Shown one piece after another: positions 23,659-32,563 of a stretch of 64,000 nucleotides of DNA. Each line of letters begins with the position of its first letter. The first letter of the stretch is position 1. The translations under genes were made by a program, and so were the position numbers. Under the pieces are notes generated by a model. That model was not told the DNA's origin and did no database searches. It saw nothing but the letters and a program-made list of their open reading frames with translations. This stretch comes from JBQKLI01 sp012798975 (GTDB lineage: Bacteria; Bacillota; Clostridia; Tissierellales; Peptoniphilaceae): contig NZ_JBQKLI010000004.1 in NCBI RefSeq assembly GCF_052116305.1, forward strand, positions 1 through 64,000, given 5' to 3'.

Positions 23659-23786
23659 TTTCTACCTCCTTTACAGCTCTAATTTTATTATACATCATTC
23701 TGCAGGAAGTGCTCAATATTGCTCATGTTCTGAAAAAAATCCTCCAAATATGGTATACTTATTAAGTCATTCTTTGGGAGGTATAA

Positions 23787-24461
23787 ATGATAGAATTTAA
23801 ACATATTTCGAAACAATATAAAAATGATATTGTAGCAATTAATGATGTCAGCTTTAAAATAGAAAAAGGCGAGTTTGTATTTGTTATCGGCCCAAGCGGA
23901 GCGGGAAAATCTACAATAGCCAAACTATTGCTCAAAGAAGAGGAACCGAGCGCAGGGAGCTTATTTTTTAACGGGGAAGATATTACAACTATCCGAAGCC
24001 GCAGAATTCCCCTTGTACGCCAAAATATCGGGATGGTTTTTCAAGACTTCAGGTTGTTAGAAGACAAGACGGTTTATGACAATATAAATTATGTCATGCA
24101 GATCATGGGAGTTTCAAACAAATTAAAAAAGAGAACGATCGACAGAGTATTGGAAACTGTCAATCTTGAAGAAAAGAATAAATCCTATCCTAGAGAATTA
24201 TCTGGAGGAGAACAGCAGAGGTTATCTATTGCAAGAGCGATGGTGACAAAACCGAGAGTTCTTTTAGCGGATGAGCCTACTGGCAATCTAGATCCGGAAA
24301 CGTCATGGGAGATAGTTAGAGCTTTGCAGAAAATTAACGAAGCAGGAACGACAATTATTATGATTACACATGCAAAAGAGATAGTGGACACTTTAAAATA
24401 CAGGGTGTTGGAATTTTCTAAAGGCAAACTGATTCGGGATGAAGAAGGTGGAACCTATTGA
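23787..24461 (+). CDS. ftsE: Cell-division ATP-binding protein FtsE
   Basis: 224 residues. Walker A GPSGAGKST, signature LSGGEQQR, Walker B VLLADEPTGNLD, and the FtsE-typical MIEFKHISKQYKNDIVAINDVSF start. GGGAGG precedes the ATG. It pairs with FtsX to pass an ATP-driven signal across the membrane to a peptidoglycan hydrolase. Its stop overlaps ftsX by one base, and an M23 hydrolase and CtpA follow in the same direction. Confidence 0.96.
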   Translation: MIEFKHISKQYKNDIVAINDVSFKIEKGEFVFVIGPSGAGKSTIAKLLLKEEEPSAGSLFFNGEDITTIRSRRIPLVRQNIGMVFQDFRLLEDKTVYDNINYVMQIMGVSNKLKKRTIDRVLETVNLEEKNKSYPRELSGGEQQRLSIARAMVTKPRVLLADEPTGNLDPETSWEIVRALQKINEAGTTIIMITHAKEIVDTLKYRVLEFSKGKLIRDEEGGTY

Positions 24462-25357
24462 TGAAAAGTATTAGAAGATTTTTTGCAGGAGTAAAGGAAG
24501 GTTTTACCGGCTTATGGCAGCATCGAAGTATGGGGTTTGCTTCTGTTTTATCGATGTTCTTAACGCTGGTAATACTGGCATTCGTATTAATTACTGTTTT
24601 GAATTTAAATCAAGCAGTTGTCGATGTGAAAGACAAAGTAAATGAAATAGAAATATTTGTGGAAGATTCGGTGGCAGGTCCTAAAATAGAAGAAATGAAA
24701 AATCTTTTAGAATCTCAAGCCGGAGTTTTATCGGTTACCTACAAATCAAAAGAAGAAGCTTTAGCGAATTTTCAAGAAACCTTAGGAGAAGACGGATATT
24801 TAGTCGAAGGAATGCAGGAGGCTCTTCCCCAGTCATTTGTTGTGGAAATGGGGGATATCGAACAAACAGATACCTTTGTCCGGAACATCCAGTCTTTGGA
24901 AGGAGTTTCAGAGATAAGATACTATCAAGACTTGGTAGACCGTATTGTTACTATTTCGACTTATGTGCAGTATGCAGGTGCCGCGGTCGTTATCTTATTG
25001 ATTTTGATTTCGATTATCACGATATTTAATACGATTAAGCTTACAGTTTTTGCCAGATCTAAGGAAATTCAGATTAAAAAATATATCGGAGCATCCAATC
25101 CGATGATTACATCTCCTTTTATAATTGAAGGTATTGTTTTCGGGTTGATCGGTTCAGCATTGGCATTTGTAATTGTATACTTATTATATAATTATCTGTT
25201 CGAGAACTACAGCAGAGCTGTGTTTAATTTAATATCGAGCTATCTAATTGATCCGGCTATGATTATGACGAATATTTTGATAATATTAATTACATTAGGT
25301 GTAGGAATTGGAGCTTTAGGTTCTATATTTTCAGTTAGAAAACATTTAGAAGTTTAA
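24461..25357 (+). CDS. ftsX: Cell-division membrane protein FtsX
   Basis: 298 residues from ATG 24461. One N-terminal membrane segment (about 25-48), an extracellular domain (about 50-165) and three C-terminal segments give the FtsX topology, with the cytoplasmic FARSKEIQIKKYIGASN stretch that contacts FtsE. The extracellular loop should recruit or activate the M23 protein encoded 11 bp downstream. Confidence 0.95.
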   Translation: MKSIRRFFAGVKEGFTGLWQHRSMGFASVLSMFLTLVILAFVLITVLNLNQAVVDVKDKVNEIEIFVEDSVAGPKIEEMKNLLESQAGVLSVTYKSKEEALANFQETLGEDGYLVEGMQEALPQSFVVEMGDIEQTDTFVRNIQSLEGVSEIRYYQDLVDRIVTISTYVQYAGAAVVILLILISIITIFNTIKLTVFARSKEIQIKKYIGASNPMITSPFIIEGIVFGLIGSALAFVIVYLLYNYLFENYSRAVFNLISSYLIDPAMIMTNILIILITLGVGIGALGSIFSVRKHLEV

Positions 25358-25368
25358 AGGAGGAAAAC

Positions 25369-26679
25369 TTGAATCAGACTTGGATGAAAAAAGGAATTTC
25401 TCTATTGCTAGTATCTGCGTTTGTACTATCTCCAGGTGTTTCATCAGCCAGCAGATTAGAGGAATTAAATAAAAAGAAAGAAGAGACGCAATCTCAGATT
25501 AAAGAAAAAAACACGACGATTGAAAGCATATCTTCGCAAAAAGATGAGCTATATTCTGAAATTGCAGTATTAGATATAGAAATAGAAAAAGTGGGCGGAG
25601 AAATCGAAGAATCTAGAAAAGAAATTGATTCATTAAAAATTTCTATTGAGAAAACGCAAAAGGAAATCGACGATTTAAAGTCCAGTATTTCACTAAGAGA
25701 AGAAGAGTTTAAGAAACGTCTGGAAACCATGTATATCAACAGCAAAACAGGATATGCGGAAGCGTTGCTGGGGACAGAAAACGTAGATGATCTTTTGTCG
25801 AAAGCGACTATGATGAGCTACATTTCCAATTACGACAAGGATATTTTAAATAGCTTGAAGCACGATAAGATTACGCTGGATGTTAAGGAATCAGAACTTC
25901 AAGGAGAGAAAACCGCAGCTGAAATCGCACAGCGGAACTTGGAAGAAAAAAGTCTTGAATTAGAAAATGCTGCAACGAAAAAACAAGACAAAATGGCTGC
26001 TTTAGAAGGATCCTTAATGGCTTCTCAAGAAGAAGTAGAGGCGCTTCAGGCCGAAGCTTCCAAGATCGACGGCGATATTGAAGCAGAGAAAAAAGCTATT
26101 GCCGAAGCAAAGGCAAGAGCTGCGAGAGAAGCTTTAGCAAGAGCTCAAGCAAAAGAGAAGGCGGAAAGAGAGGCCAGAGAAGCAAGAGCGGCAGAAAAAG
26201 CAAAAGAAGAAGCAAAAGAAAAGCCTGATAGGCAAGAAAAAAAAGAAGAGAAATCTTCTGTACAAAATGCCGAGCCGGTTTCTATGGGTTCCGGAGCATT
26301 AGGATGGCCTGTACCAAGCAGCCATAACTTAACCAGCTATTATGGGTTCCGGGTCTATCCATTCGGAGGCCATGACTTCCATATGGGAGTAGATATAGCA
26401 GCACCGAGCGGAGCGGCGATAGCAGCCTCTGCTGACGGAGTGATTACTTATGCAGCACCGATGGGTACTTATGGAAATTTAGTAAAATTACGCCACTTTG
26501 ATGGAAAAGAAACATATTATGCTCATTGTTCTGGTTTTAATGTCTCTATAGGACAAAAAGTATCAAAAGGACAGACGATAGCTTATATCGGGTCTACAGG
26601 AAATTCAACAGGTCCTCATCTTCATTATGAAGTGAGAGTGGGAGGATCCCACACAAATCCGTTGAATTATATTAACTAG
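25369..26679 (+). CDS. M23 peptidoglycan hydrolase with coiled coil, likely FtsEX effector
   Basis: 436 residues from TTG 25369, chosen because AAAGGAGG lies 5 nt upstream. A signal peptide ends near VSSAS. A long coiled coil (about 28-260, with an Ala/Arg/Lys/Glu-rich end) is followed by a short linker and an M23/LytM domain (about 310-436). The domain has the metal ligands HMGVDI (with the preceding GGHDFH) and HLHYEV, so it appears catalytically competent. The architecture is that of EnvC/CwlO/PcsB-type proteins, whose coiled coil binds FtsX. Position right after ftsEX supports that role. Confidence 0.93.
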   Translation: MNQTWMKKGISLLLVSAFVLSPGVSSASRLEELNKKKEETQSQIKEKNTTIESISSQKDELYSEIAVLDIEIEKVGGEIEESRKEIDSLKISIEKTQKEIDDLKSSISLREEEFKKRLETMYINSKTGYAEALLGTENVDDLLSKATMMSYISNYDKDILNSLKHDKITLDVKESELQGEKTAAEIAQRNLEEKSLELENAATKKQDKMAALEGSLMASQEEVEALQAEASKIDGDIEAEKKAIAEAKARAAREALARAQAKEKAEREAREARAAEKAKEEAKEKPDRQEKKEEKSSVQNAEPVSMGSGALGWPVPSSHNLTSYYGFRVYPFGGHDFHMGVDIAAPSGAAIAASADGVITYAAPMGTYGNLVKLRHFDGKETYYAHCSGFNVSIGQKVSKGQTIAYIGSTGNSTGPHLHYEVRVGGSHTNPLNYIN

Positions 26680-26680
26680 A

Positions 26681-26707
26681 AAATGCTTCCTCGTGGAAGC
26701 ATTTTTT
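26681..26707 (+). terminator. Terminator after the M23 gene
   Basis: AAATGCTTCC-TCGT-GGAAGCATTT, then T-run. Confidence 0.75.
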
Positions 26708-26726
26708 ATTCAGATAGGAGGTTGCT

Positions 26727-27947
26727 GTGGATAAATTCAAAAAGATATGGATTGTTATATTATTGATTACAATTCCATTTATAGGGGGAATGATTGTCGG
26801 AGATCGAATGGACAGAGCAGTCAGCACAAATCTTCCGGCAAATCAGGAAAAAGAAAGTCAAAGAGAGCTGCCTCGAATGGATGAGTTAAATAAGCTTATT
26901 GAAGAAAACTATCTATTTGATGTGGATGAAAAAAAGGTAGAGGAATCCGTTTATAAAGGCTTATTCGAAGGACTCGGGGATCCATACTCTGTTTACCTCA
27001 ATGAAGAGGAATACCAGAGCCTTATGGAATCTACCTCTGGCAAATATGCAGGGGTTGGAATAGTTGTATCTGTATCGGAAGATAATTTTATTACAGTTGT
27101 ATCCCCGATAGAAGGAACTCCAGCGGCAGAGGCTGGTATAAGAACAGGGGATAAGATTGTACAAGTAGACGAAACATCATACACTGGAAAACAGATGGAC
27201 GATGCTGTAGATAAAATGAGGGGAGAACCGAATACAGACGTAATTCTAACGATCAGCCGTCCGGTTAAAGACAAAGCAGATGAAGTGTTTGATGTGACTT
27301 TAACGAGAAGGATTATTCAGACTCATACTGTAAAAAGTCAGATTCTAAATGGAAATATCGGCTATATTACGATTAATCAATTTGACGAGAATACGTATAA
27401 AGAATTTTCTTCTGAATATGAGAAAGTGAAGTCGGAAGGAGCTACAGGGATTATATTGGATTTAAGAAATAATCCGGGAGGCGTTCTGCCGATTACGGTA
27501 CAAATTGCGGATATGCTTCTGCCGGAAGGACCTATTGTAAAAACAGTAGACAAAAAAGGAAATGAGCAAATTGAAAGTTCTGAGGCATCGATGGAAGATC
27601 AGCCGATGACGGTATTAGTAAATCAAGGTTCCGCATCTGCATCTGAAATTTTGGCGGGAGCGTTAAAAGATTATGGACGAGCTGTGATCATAGGTGAAAC
27701 AACTTTTGGAAAAGGAATTGTACAAAGAATCTTCCCTCTATCGGAAAATGTAGAAACGGGTCCAGGAGTGAAGCTTACAATATCTGAATACTATACGCCA
27801 AAAGGAACAAAGATCCATGGGGTCGGTGTTGAGCCGGATATTAAAATAGAATTAGATAAGGAAATTACAGAGCTGGGTCCAGATCATTTAGATCAAGACG
27901 AACAATTGCAAGAGGCAATTACAAATATTACGGAACGAATAAGATAA
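26727..27947 (+). CDS. C-terminal processing peptidase (S41)
   Basis: 406 residues from GTG 26727 (AGGAGG upstream). An N-terminal membrane segment (about 7-25) precedes a PDZ domain (about 105-190; GVGIVVSVSEDNFITVVSPIEGTPA) and the S41 protease domain. The Ser-Lys dyad is visible: Ser in NQGSASASEILAGAL and Lys in GETTFGKGIVQ. It should cleave C-terminal tails of exported proteins outside the membrane. A CtpA after ftsEX and an M23 hydrolase is common in clostridia and suggests it trims cell-wall enzymes. Confidence 0.94.
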   Translation: MDKFKKIWIVILLITIPFIGGMIVGDRMDRAVSTNLPANQEKESQRELPRMDELNKLIEENYLFDVDEKKVEESVYKGLFEGLGDPYSVYLNEEEYQSLMESTSGKYAGVGIVVSVSEDNFITVVSPIEGTPAAEAGIRTGDKIVQVDETSYTGKQMDDAVDKMRGEPNTDVILTISRPVKDKADEVFDVTLTRRIIQTHTVKSQILNGNIGYITINQFDENTYKEFSSEYEKVKSEGATGIILDLRNNPGGVLPITVQIADMLLPEGPIVKTVDKKGNEQIESSEASMEDQPMTVLVNQGSASASEILAGALKDYGRAVIIGETTFGKGIVQRIFPLSENVETGPGVKLTISEYYTPKGTKIHGVGVEPDIKIELDKEITELGPDHLDQDEQLQEAITNITERIR

Positions 27948-27957
27948 TGGAGAGAAT

Positions 27958-28572
27958 ATGTTTAACGAAAGTAGATTAGAAAAAATAGCAGCACTGCCAG
28001 AACAATACCCTCCCTCAGATCATTGCGAGATCGCCTTTGCAGGAAGATCGAATGTAGGAAAATCTTCTTTGATCAATGGTTTAATTCAAAGAAAAAATTT
28101 AGCGAGGACAAGTTCAAAGCCCGGGAAAACCCGGACTGTAAATTTTTATAATGTGGATGAGGCTTTTCGATTAGTAGATCTGCCGGGATATGGTTATGCA
28201 AGCGTATCGAAATCCGAAAAAGAAAAGTGGGCAACAACGATAGAGACCTATCTTCACAACAGAGACAATCTTTGCGAAGTGATTCTTGTAGTCGATTCCC
28301 GCCATGAGCCTTCAGTCCAAGACAAACAAATGTATGAGTGGATACTGCATTTAGGTTTTACAGGATTTGTAGTGGCAACTAAAACCGATAAGCTTTCTAA
28401 GAATAAACTGAATAAAACACTTTCGGTCATTCGAAAATCTCTAAAAATAGCAGATCCGGATTTGCTATTTCCTATAAGCAGCGAAAAGAAAACAAATATG
28501 GAATATTTAAGAGAACAAATATTGGCTATTGTAGAATTTGGAGAGAACAACAAAAAAGAAGAAGAGGATTAA
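27958..28572 (+). CDS. engB: Ribosome biogenesis GTPase EngB/YsxC
   Basis: 204 residues. GTPase motifs are G1 GRSNVGKSS, G2 region SSKPGKTRTVNFY, G3 DLPGYGYA and G4 TKTDK. It helps assemble the large ribosomal subunit. It starts 10 bp after the CtpA gene, with GGAGAG upstream. Length is normal for the family. Confidence 0.94.
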   Translation: MFNESRLEKIAALPEQYPPSDHCEIAFAGRSNVGKSSLINGLIQRKNLARTSSKPGKTRTVNFYNVDEAFRLVDLPGYGYASVSKSEKEKWATTIETYLHNRDNLCEVILVVDSRHEPSVQDKQMYEWILHLGFTGFVVATKTDKLSKNKLNKTLSVIRKSLKIADPDLLFPISSEKKTNMEYLREQILAIVEFGENNKKEEED

Positions 28573-28590
28573 TCCTCTTCTTCTTTTTTT
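28556..28590. terminator. Terminator overlapping the end of engB
   Basis: A palindrome centred on ATTAAT (half AGAAGAGGATT) includes the engB stop and is followed by T7. The A-run on the left lets it serve the convergent rubredoxin gene too. Confidence 0.7.
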
Positions 28591-28598
28591 GTTTGACT

Positions 28599-28763
28599 TT
28601 AGTCTTCTACTGGTACAAATTCATCTTTAGGTACTCCGCAAACTGGGCAAACCCAATCTTCTGGGATATCTTCAAATGCTGTTCCCGGCTCGATTCCGCC
28701 GTCTGGATCTCCTTGAGCTGGATCATAAATGTATCCACAAGCTTCGCATAAATATTTTTTCAT
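28599..28763 (-). CDS. Rubredoxin
   Basis: 54 residues from ATG 28763 (AAAGGAG upstream). Two CxxC knuckles, CEACGYIYDP and CPVCGVPKD, bind one iron. The middle segment GDPDGGIEPGTAFEDIPEDW is the classical rubredoxin loop. It is a small cytosolic electron carrier, often used with rubrerythrin or oxygen-reducing flavoproteins in anaerobes. Length is normal. Confidence 0.96.
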   Translation of the reverse strand: MKKYLCEACGYIYDPAQGDPDGGIEPGTAFEDIPEDWVCPVCGVPKDEFVPVED

Positions 28764-28939
28764 GTTATAAACTCCTTTCATTTATTCTACGATCAATTTA
28801 TACCCAATAAACTTTAAATATCACTATAAAACAGAAAAAAATTTATAAAAAAATATCGTGTTTATACTAAAATAGTTGCCTTTTTTTTGAAAAATGGATA
28901 AAATAAGTTTCTTAGGGTACATATATAATGGTGGTAAAG

Positions 28940-29326
28940 ATGTATAAATTTAAAAGAATTGTTCCAAGCCGATTACAAACGGCAAATCAGAAAATCACAG
29001 AAATTTTGAAAATAATAGATCGGACGAATCTCAATCAGGATCTTTTCTACGATGTAAAACTCATACTCAATGAATTAGTGGTTAATGGGATAAAGCACGG
29101 CAATGAATTGGATAGCGATAAAAATGTCCACTTTGAGGTAAATATTACCGAGGATAAGATTACGATCAGTGTTATAGATGAGGGCAAAGGAATTATCCAT
29201 AATTGTTCAGACTGTAATCCTGTCGATCTGATTACAAGCGGCAGAGGACTTTATATCGTAGATAAGCTTACAGAGGAGCTCATTATTAAACATAATAAAG
29301 TAGTAGCTGTAATCCCGAAGGGATAG
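28940..29326 (+). CDS. RsbW-like anti-sigma/serine kinase ATPase
   Basis: 128 residues from ATG 28940, with ATG 28928 also possible. The GHKL ATPase fold is complete: N box ILNELVVNGIKHGN, G1 box VIDEGKGI and G2 box TSGRGLYIVDKL. There is no membrane or sensor domain. Such proteins bind sigma factors or phosphorylate an anti-sigma-antagonist protein. No partner sigma factor or STAS gene is adjacent, so the target is unknown. Confidence 0.85.
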   Translation: MYKFKRIVPSRLQTANQKITEILKIIDRTNLNQDLFYDVKLILNELVVNGIKHGNELDSDKNVHFEVNITEDKITISVIDEGKGIIHNCSDCNPVDLITSGRGLYIVDKLTEELIIKHNKVVAVIPKG

Positions 29327-29387
29327 ATTGTCAAATTTATTGTTTTCAAAAGTCAGAAGAAAAATTGTTGTTAAAGAGGATCGAAAA

Positions 29388-29425
29388 AAACAGTTTCCAG
29401 TAAATTTACTGGAAACTGTTTTTTT
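29388..29425. terminator. Terminator before typA
   Basis: A long perfect palindrome (half-site AAACAGTTTCCAGTAAA, 29388-29421) with A-run left and T-run right. Confidence 0.8.
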
Positions 29426-29489
29426 AATGCTACTGTATATGATATAATACCTACGTTGCGTAATTGGATAAAGGAAAGAAGGATTATAT

Positions 29490-31319
29490 ATGAATAAACG
29501 AGAAGATGTAAGAAATGTTGCTATCATCGCCCATGTAGACCATGGAAAAACAACTTTAGTTGATGGTCTATTAAGAAGCGGAGGTATTTTTCACGAGAAT
29601 CAAGAAGTCAGGGATCGTGTTATGGATAGCGACGATATAGAGAGAGAAAGAGGAATCACAATTCTTTCTAAAAACACTGCAGTAAATTATAACGGTGTAA
29701 AAATAAATATTATTGATACTCCTGGCCATGCAGATTTCGGCGGGGAAGTAGAGCGGGTATTAAAAATGGCAAACGGTGTTGTACTAGTTGTTGATGCCTT
29801 TGAAGGACCGATGCCTCAGACTAAATTTGTGCTAAAGAAGGCTTTTGAATTGAAACTGCCTGCTATTATCTGTATTAATAAAATAGACCGTGCGGAAGCA
29901 CGCTGCAAAGAAGTAGAAGATGAAGTATTGGATTTATTTATTCAATTAGACGCAGGAGAAGAATATTTAGATTCTCCATTTATTTATGCTTCTGCAAGAA
30001 ATGGATATGCGACAAAGGATTTAGGAATTGTTCCGGGGAATATGAATGCGTTATTGGATACGATAGTAGAGTATATTCCGGCACCGGAAGGCTCTTTTAC
30101 AGATCCTTTTAAAATATTGATCTCAACGACTGACTACAGCGAATATGTGGGAAGGATTGGAATTGGGAAAATTGAAACAGGCGAGATTAAACTTCACGAT
30201 GATGCGTATATTGTAAATTACAATCATCCTGAAACGAGTCAAAAAATTAAAATCAATCAAATTTACGAGTTCGATGGTTTACATCGTGTAGAAGTAGAAT
30301 CTTCAAAAATGGGCTCCATTGTAGCGATTACAGGGGTAGAGGGTATAACCATTGGCGATACGATCACATCGCCGGAAGATTTAACTGCACTTCCATTTGT
30401 GAACATTTCAGAACCGACACTCTCTATGACCTTTTCTGTTAATGACAGCCCATTCGCAGGACGCGACGGAAAATTTGTTACAAGCCGCCAAGTTCGAAAC
30501 CGTCTTTTCAAAGAGCTGGAAACAGATGTAAGTTTAAGAATAAAAGAAACATCTTCAACAGATTCATTTAAAGTAAGCGGAAGAGGGGAGCTCCATTTAT
30601 CCGTTTTAATAGAAAATATGAGAAGAGAAGGTTACGAATTCCAAGTTTCAAAACCAGAAGTTCTTTTTAAAGAAGATGAAAACGGGAAAAAAATGGAACC
30701 AATGGAGATTGTTACTATTGATGTAGAGGATGCTTTCGTCGGGTCTGTTATTGAAAAATTGGGTCAAAGAAAAGGCGAGATCATAACAATGAATCCTTCT
30801 AAAGGCGGATATACGAGACTAGAATTCGAAATACCTGCCAGAGGACTTATCGGCTACCGTCAAGAATTTTTAACGGACACAAAAGGAAATGGAATTCTAA
30901 ATACGGAATTTAAAGCTTATGAGCCTTATAAAGGCGATATTCCAGGAAGAAAACTAGGTTCTTTAATCAGTTTTGAATCGGGTACAGCTACAGCCTATGG
31001 TTTGAATGCTGCCCAAGAAAGAGGAACATTATTTATCGGAGCGGGTGTGGAAGTTTATGAAGGTATGGTTGTAGGTTCCAATGCGAAAGGGATGGATATA
31101 GAAGTTAATGTCTGCAAGAAAAAAGCTCAGACCAATATCCGTTCATCCTCATCTGACGATTCTTTAAGACTTTCTCCTCCTAAAAACTTGAGTTTGGAAG
31201 AGCTTATGGAGTTTGTCGAAGGAGATGAATTAATCGAAGTGACTCCTCATCATTTACGTCTTAGAAAGAAGATTCTAGATACAAATTCAAGATATAAAGC
31301 AAAAAAAAGAAATAAATAA
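29490..31319 (+). CDS. typA: Translational GTPase TypA/BipA
   Basis: 609 residues, the usual length. G1 AHVDHGKTT, the switch region DSDDIERERGITILSKNTAV, G3 DTPGHADFGGEV and G4 NKIDR. EF-G-like domains follow, ending in the BipA-specific C-terminal domain with GLNAAQERGTLFIGAGVEVYEGM. It binds ribosomes and helps growth under stress and at low temperature. AAGGAAAGAAGG precedes the ATG. It is monocistronic with its own terminator. Confidence 0.96.
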   Translation: MNKREDVRNVAIIAHVDHGKTTLVDGLLRSGGIFHENQEVRDRVMDSDDIERERGITILSKNTAVNYNGVKINIIDTPGHADFGGEVERVLKMANGVVLVVDAFEGPMPQTKFVLKKAFELKLPAIICINKIDRAEARCKEVEDEVLDLFIQLDAGEEYLDSPFIYASARNGYATKDLGIVPGNMNALLDTIVEYIPAPEGSFTDPFKILISTTDYSEYVGRIGIGKIETGEIKLHDDAYIVNYNHPETSQKIKINQIYEFDGLHRVEVESSKMGSIVAITGVEGITIGDTITSPEDLTALPFVNISEPTLSMTFSVNDSPFAGRDGKFVTSRQVRNRLFKELETDVSLRIKETSSTDSFKVSGRGELHLSVLIENMRREGYEFQVSKPEVLFKEDENGKKMEPMEIVTIDVEDAFVGSVIEKLGQRKGEIITMNPSKGGYTRLEFEIPARGLIGYRQEFLTDTKGNGILNTEFKAYEPYKGDIPGRKLGSLISFESGTATAYGLNAAQERGTLFIGAGVEVYEGMVVGSNAKGMDIEVNVCKKKAQTNIRSSSSDDSLRLSPPKNLSLEELMEFVEGDELIEVTPHHLRLRKKILDTNSRYKAKKRNK

Positions 31320-31325
31320 ATAAAG

Positions 31326-31370
31326 ACAATCAAAAAACTCCCTTTTACAATAAAGGGGGTTTTTGATTGT
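31326..31370 (+). terminator. Terminator after typA
   Basis: A long stem around AATCAAAAAACTCCCTTT and its complement (31326-31370). Confidence 0.75.
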
Positions 31371-31485
31371 AAAAACTCAATGTCGATTATTGCTTTAAGA
31401 GGTGAAAGTTGTTATTATATACTTAACAGAATTCTTTATATTAGAAGAAAACAAAATATAGATTACGTTATAAGGAGATATAATT

Positions 31486-31812
31486 ATGGCAAACGATTCT
31501 AAGTATCAAAGCAAGCAGTTAGATGAGTTTTTCGAAGCAGTACTAATGTTGGAAAATAAAGATCAGTGTTATAAATTTTTCGAAGATGTATGTACTGTAA
31601 GAGAACTGAACTCTATTTCCCAAAGACTGGAAGTTGCAAAACTATTAAAGATCCGAAAAACCTATAATGAAATCGAAAGAGAAACCGGGGCTTCAACTGC
31701 TACTATCAGCAGAGTCAACCGTTCTCTTCATTATGGCGCAGACGGCTACGAGCTTGTTTTAGAAAAGCTTATTGCGATGAATATGGAAGAAAAGAAAAAA
31801 GGAAACGAGTAG
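31486..31812 (+). CDS. YerC/TrpR-family DNA-binding protein
   Basis: 108 residues, AAGGAGAT upstream. The fold is that of the TrpR/YerC/YecD family: LFEAVLMLENKDQCYKFFEDVCTVRELNSI-like N-terminus, then a helix-turn-helix in IRKTYNEIERETGASTATISRVNRSL. Its regulon is not known in Firmicutes. It is a free-standing gene; a peculiar G-rich intergenic stretch follows. Confidence 0.9.
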   Translation: MANDSKYQSKQLDEFFEAVLMLENKDQCYKFFEDVCTVRELNSISQRLEVAKLLKIRKTYNEIERETGASTATISRVNRSLHYGADGYELVLEKLIAMNMEEKKKGNE

Positions 31813-31990
31813 GAGAAGATAGGCGGGAGATTGCTTCGCAACCCAGGCAGGATGCCTTCGGCACCTAGGCGCTAGGCGGCACACCTTTGGTGGCTAGGAA
31901 AAGAGAGGGAAAGATAGGGAGTAGGTAATAGGTAGTAGGGGTGGTAGAAAAGGCGTCATTAGACGCTCCTCTGCTTGTTGGATTAGGATG
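31813..31990 (+). other. Structured, G-rich intergenic stretch with three small hairpins
   Basis: This stretch is much richer in G than its surroundings and has no convincing reading frame. Three hairpins with 3-nt loops occur in a row: TTGC-TTC-GCAA (31831-31841), TGCC-TTC-GGCA (31853-31863) and CACC-TTT-GGTG (31882-31892). They are joined by repeats of the type TAGGCG/CTAGG. A tract of AGG/GGG/TAGG units follows (about 31896-31960) that could fold into a two-layer G-quadruplex. The sequence looks like an interspersed repeat or an untranslated RNA rather than random spacer. Confidence 0.5.
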
Positions 31991-32087
31991 AAAGGTAGAG
32001 CTGATATAAAAGATTTAAACTCCTGCATCCATATCACTTTTTATAATTCAACAATTCCCTTATACAATAAATATTGGGCTTAAAAAA

Positions 32088-32117
32088 ACAGGACATTTAG
32101 AAATGTCCTGTTTTTTT
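32088..32117. terminator. Bidirectional terminator
   Basis: ACAGGACATTT-AG-AAATGTCCTGT (32088-32111) with A-run left and T-run right. It ends the minus-strand paaK-ACT operon. Confidence 0.8.
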
Positions 32118-32553
32118 ATAGAGAAAGCAGTTTTTTATGATCCAATAAGACTCCGACTTTTTTTTCTTTTAATATGTCTTTAGCCTGTTGATTGTCTTCT
32201 TCTTTTACTTTAAAGATGATGACAGCCTGTCCCTGCTTTTGTGTTAAAAACTGATAGGCATATTCGATATTGATTTTTTCTTCTCCTAAGGCATTTACAA
32301 ATTCATACATCTGTCCTGGAGAGTCGCTGATTTCAATTGCCATCACTTTTGTTTCCGTAACCATAATATTATCTTTCTTTAAATTTGAAAGAGCTCGTTC
32401 TGTTTCGGATAATATGAGTCGCAGAATTCCGTAATCGTTCGTCTCGACAATGGTTAATGATCGGATGTCAAGCTGATGATCTTTAAAGACTTTTAAAATT
32501 TCGGATAATCTTCCTTCTTTGTTCTCGATAAAAATGGATAATTGTTTAATCAT
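32116..32553 (-). CDS. Two-ACT-domain protein
   Basis: 145 residues with two tandem ACT domains (about 1-68 and 69-145): IKQLSIFIENKEGRLSEILKVF and VMAIEISDSPGQMYEFVNAL begin each copy. ACT domains bind amino acids and related acids and regulate enzymes. Proteins of this layout are typically encoded next to phenylacetate-CoA ligase in anaerobes. It starts 11 bp after that gene. The likely ligand is an aromatic amino acid or its 2-oxo or aryl-acid product. Confidence 0.88.
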   Translation of the reverse strand: MIKQLSIFIENKEGRLSEILKVFKDHQLDIRSLTIVETNDYGILRLILSETERALSNLKKDNIMVTETKVMAIEISDSPGQMYEFVNALGEEKINIEYAYQFLTQKQGQAVIIFKVKEEDNQQAKDILKEKKVGVLLDHKKLLSL

Positions 32554-32563
32554 AGGTACTCCT

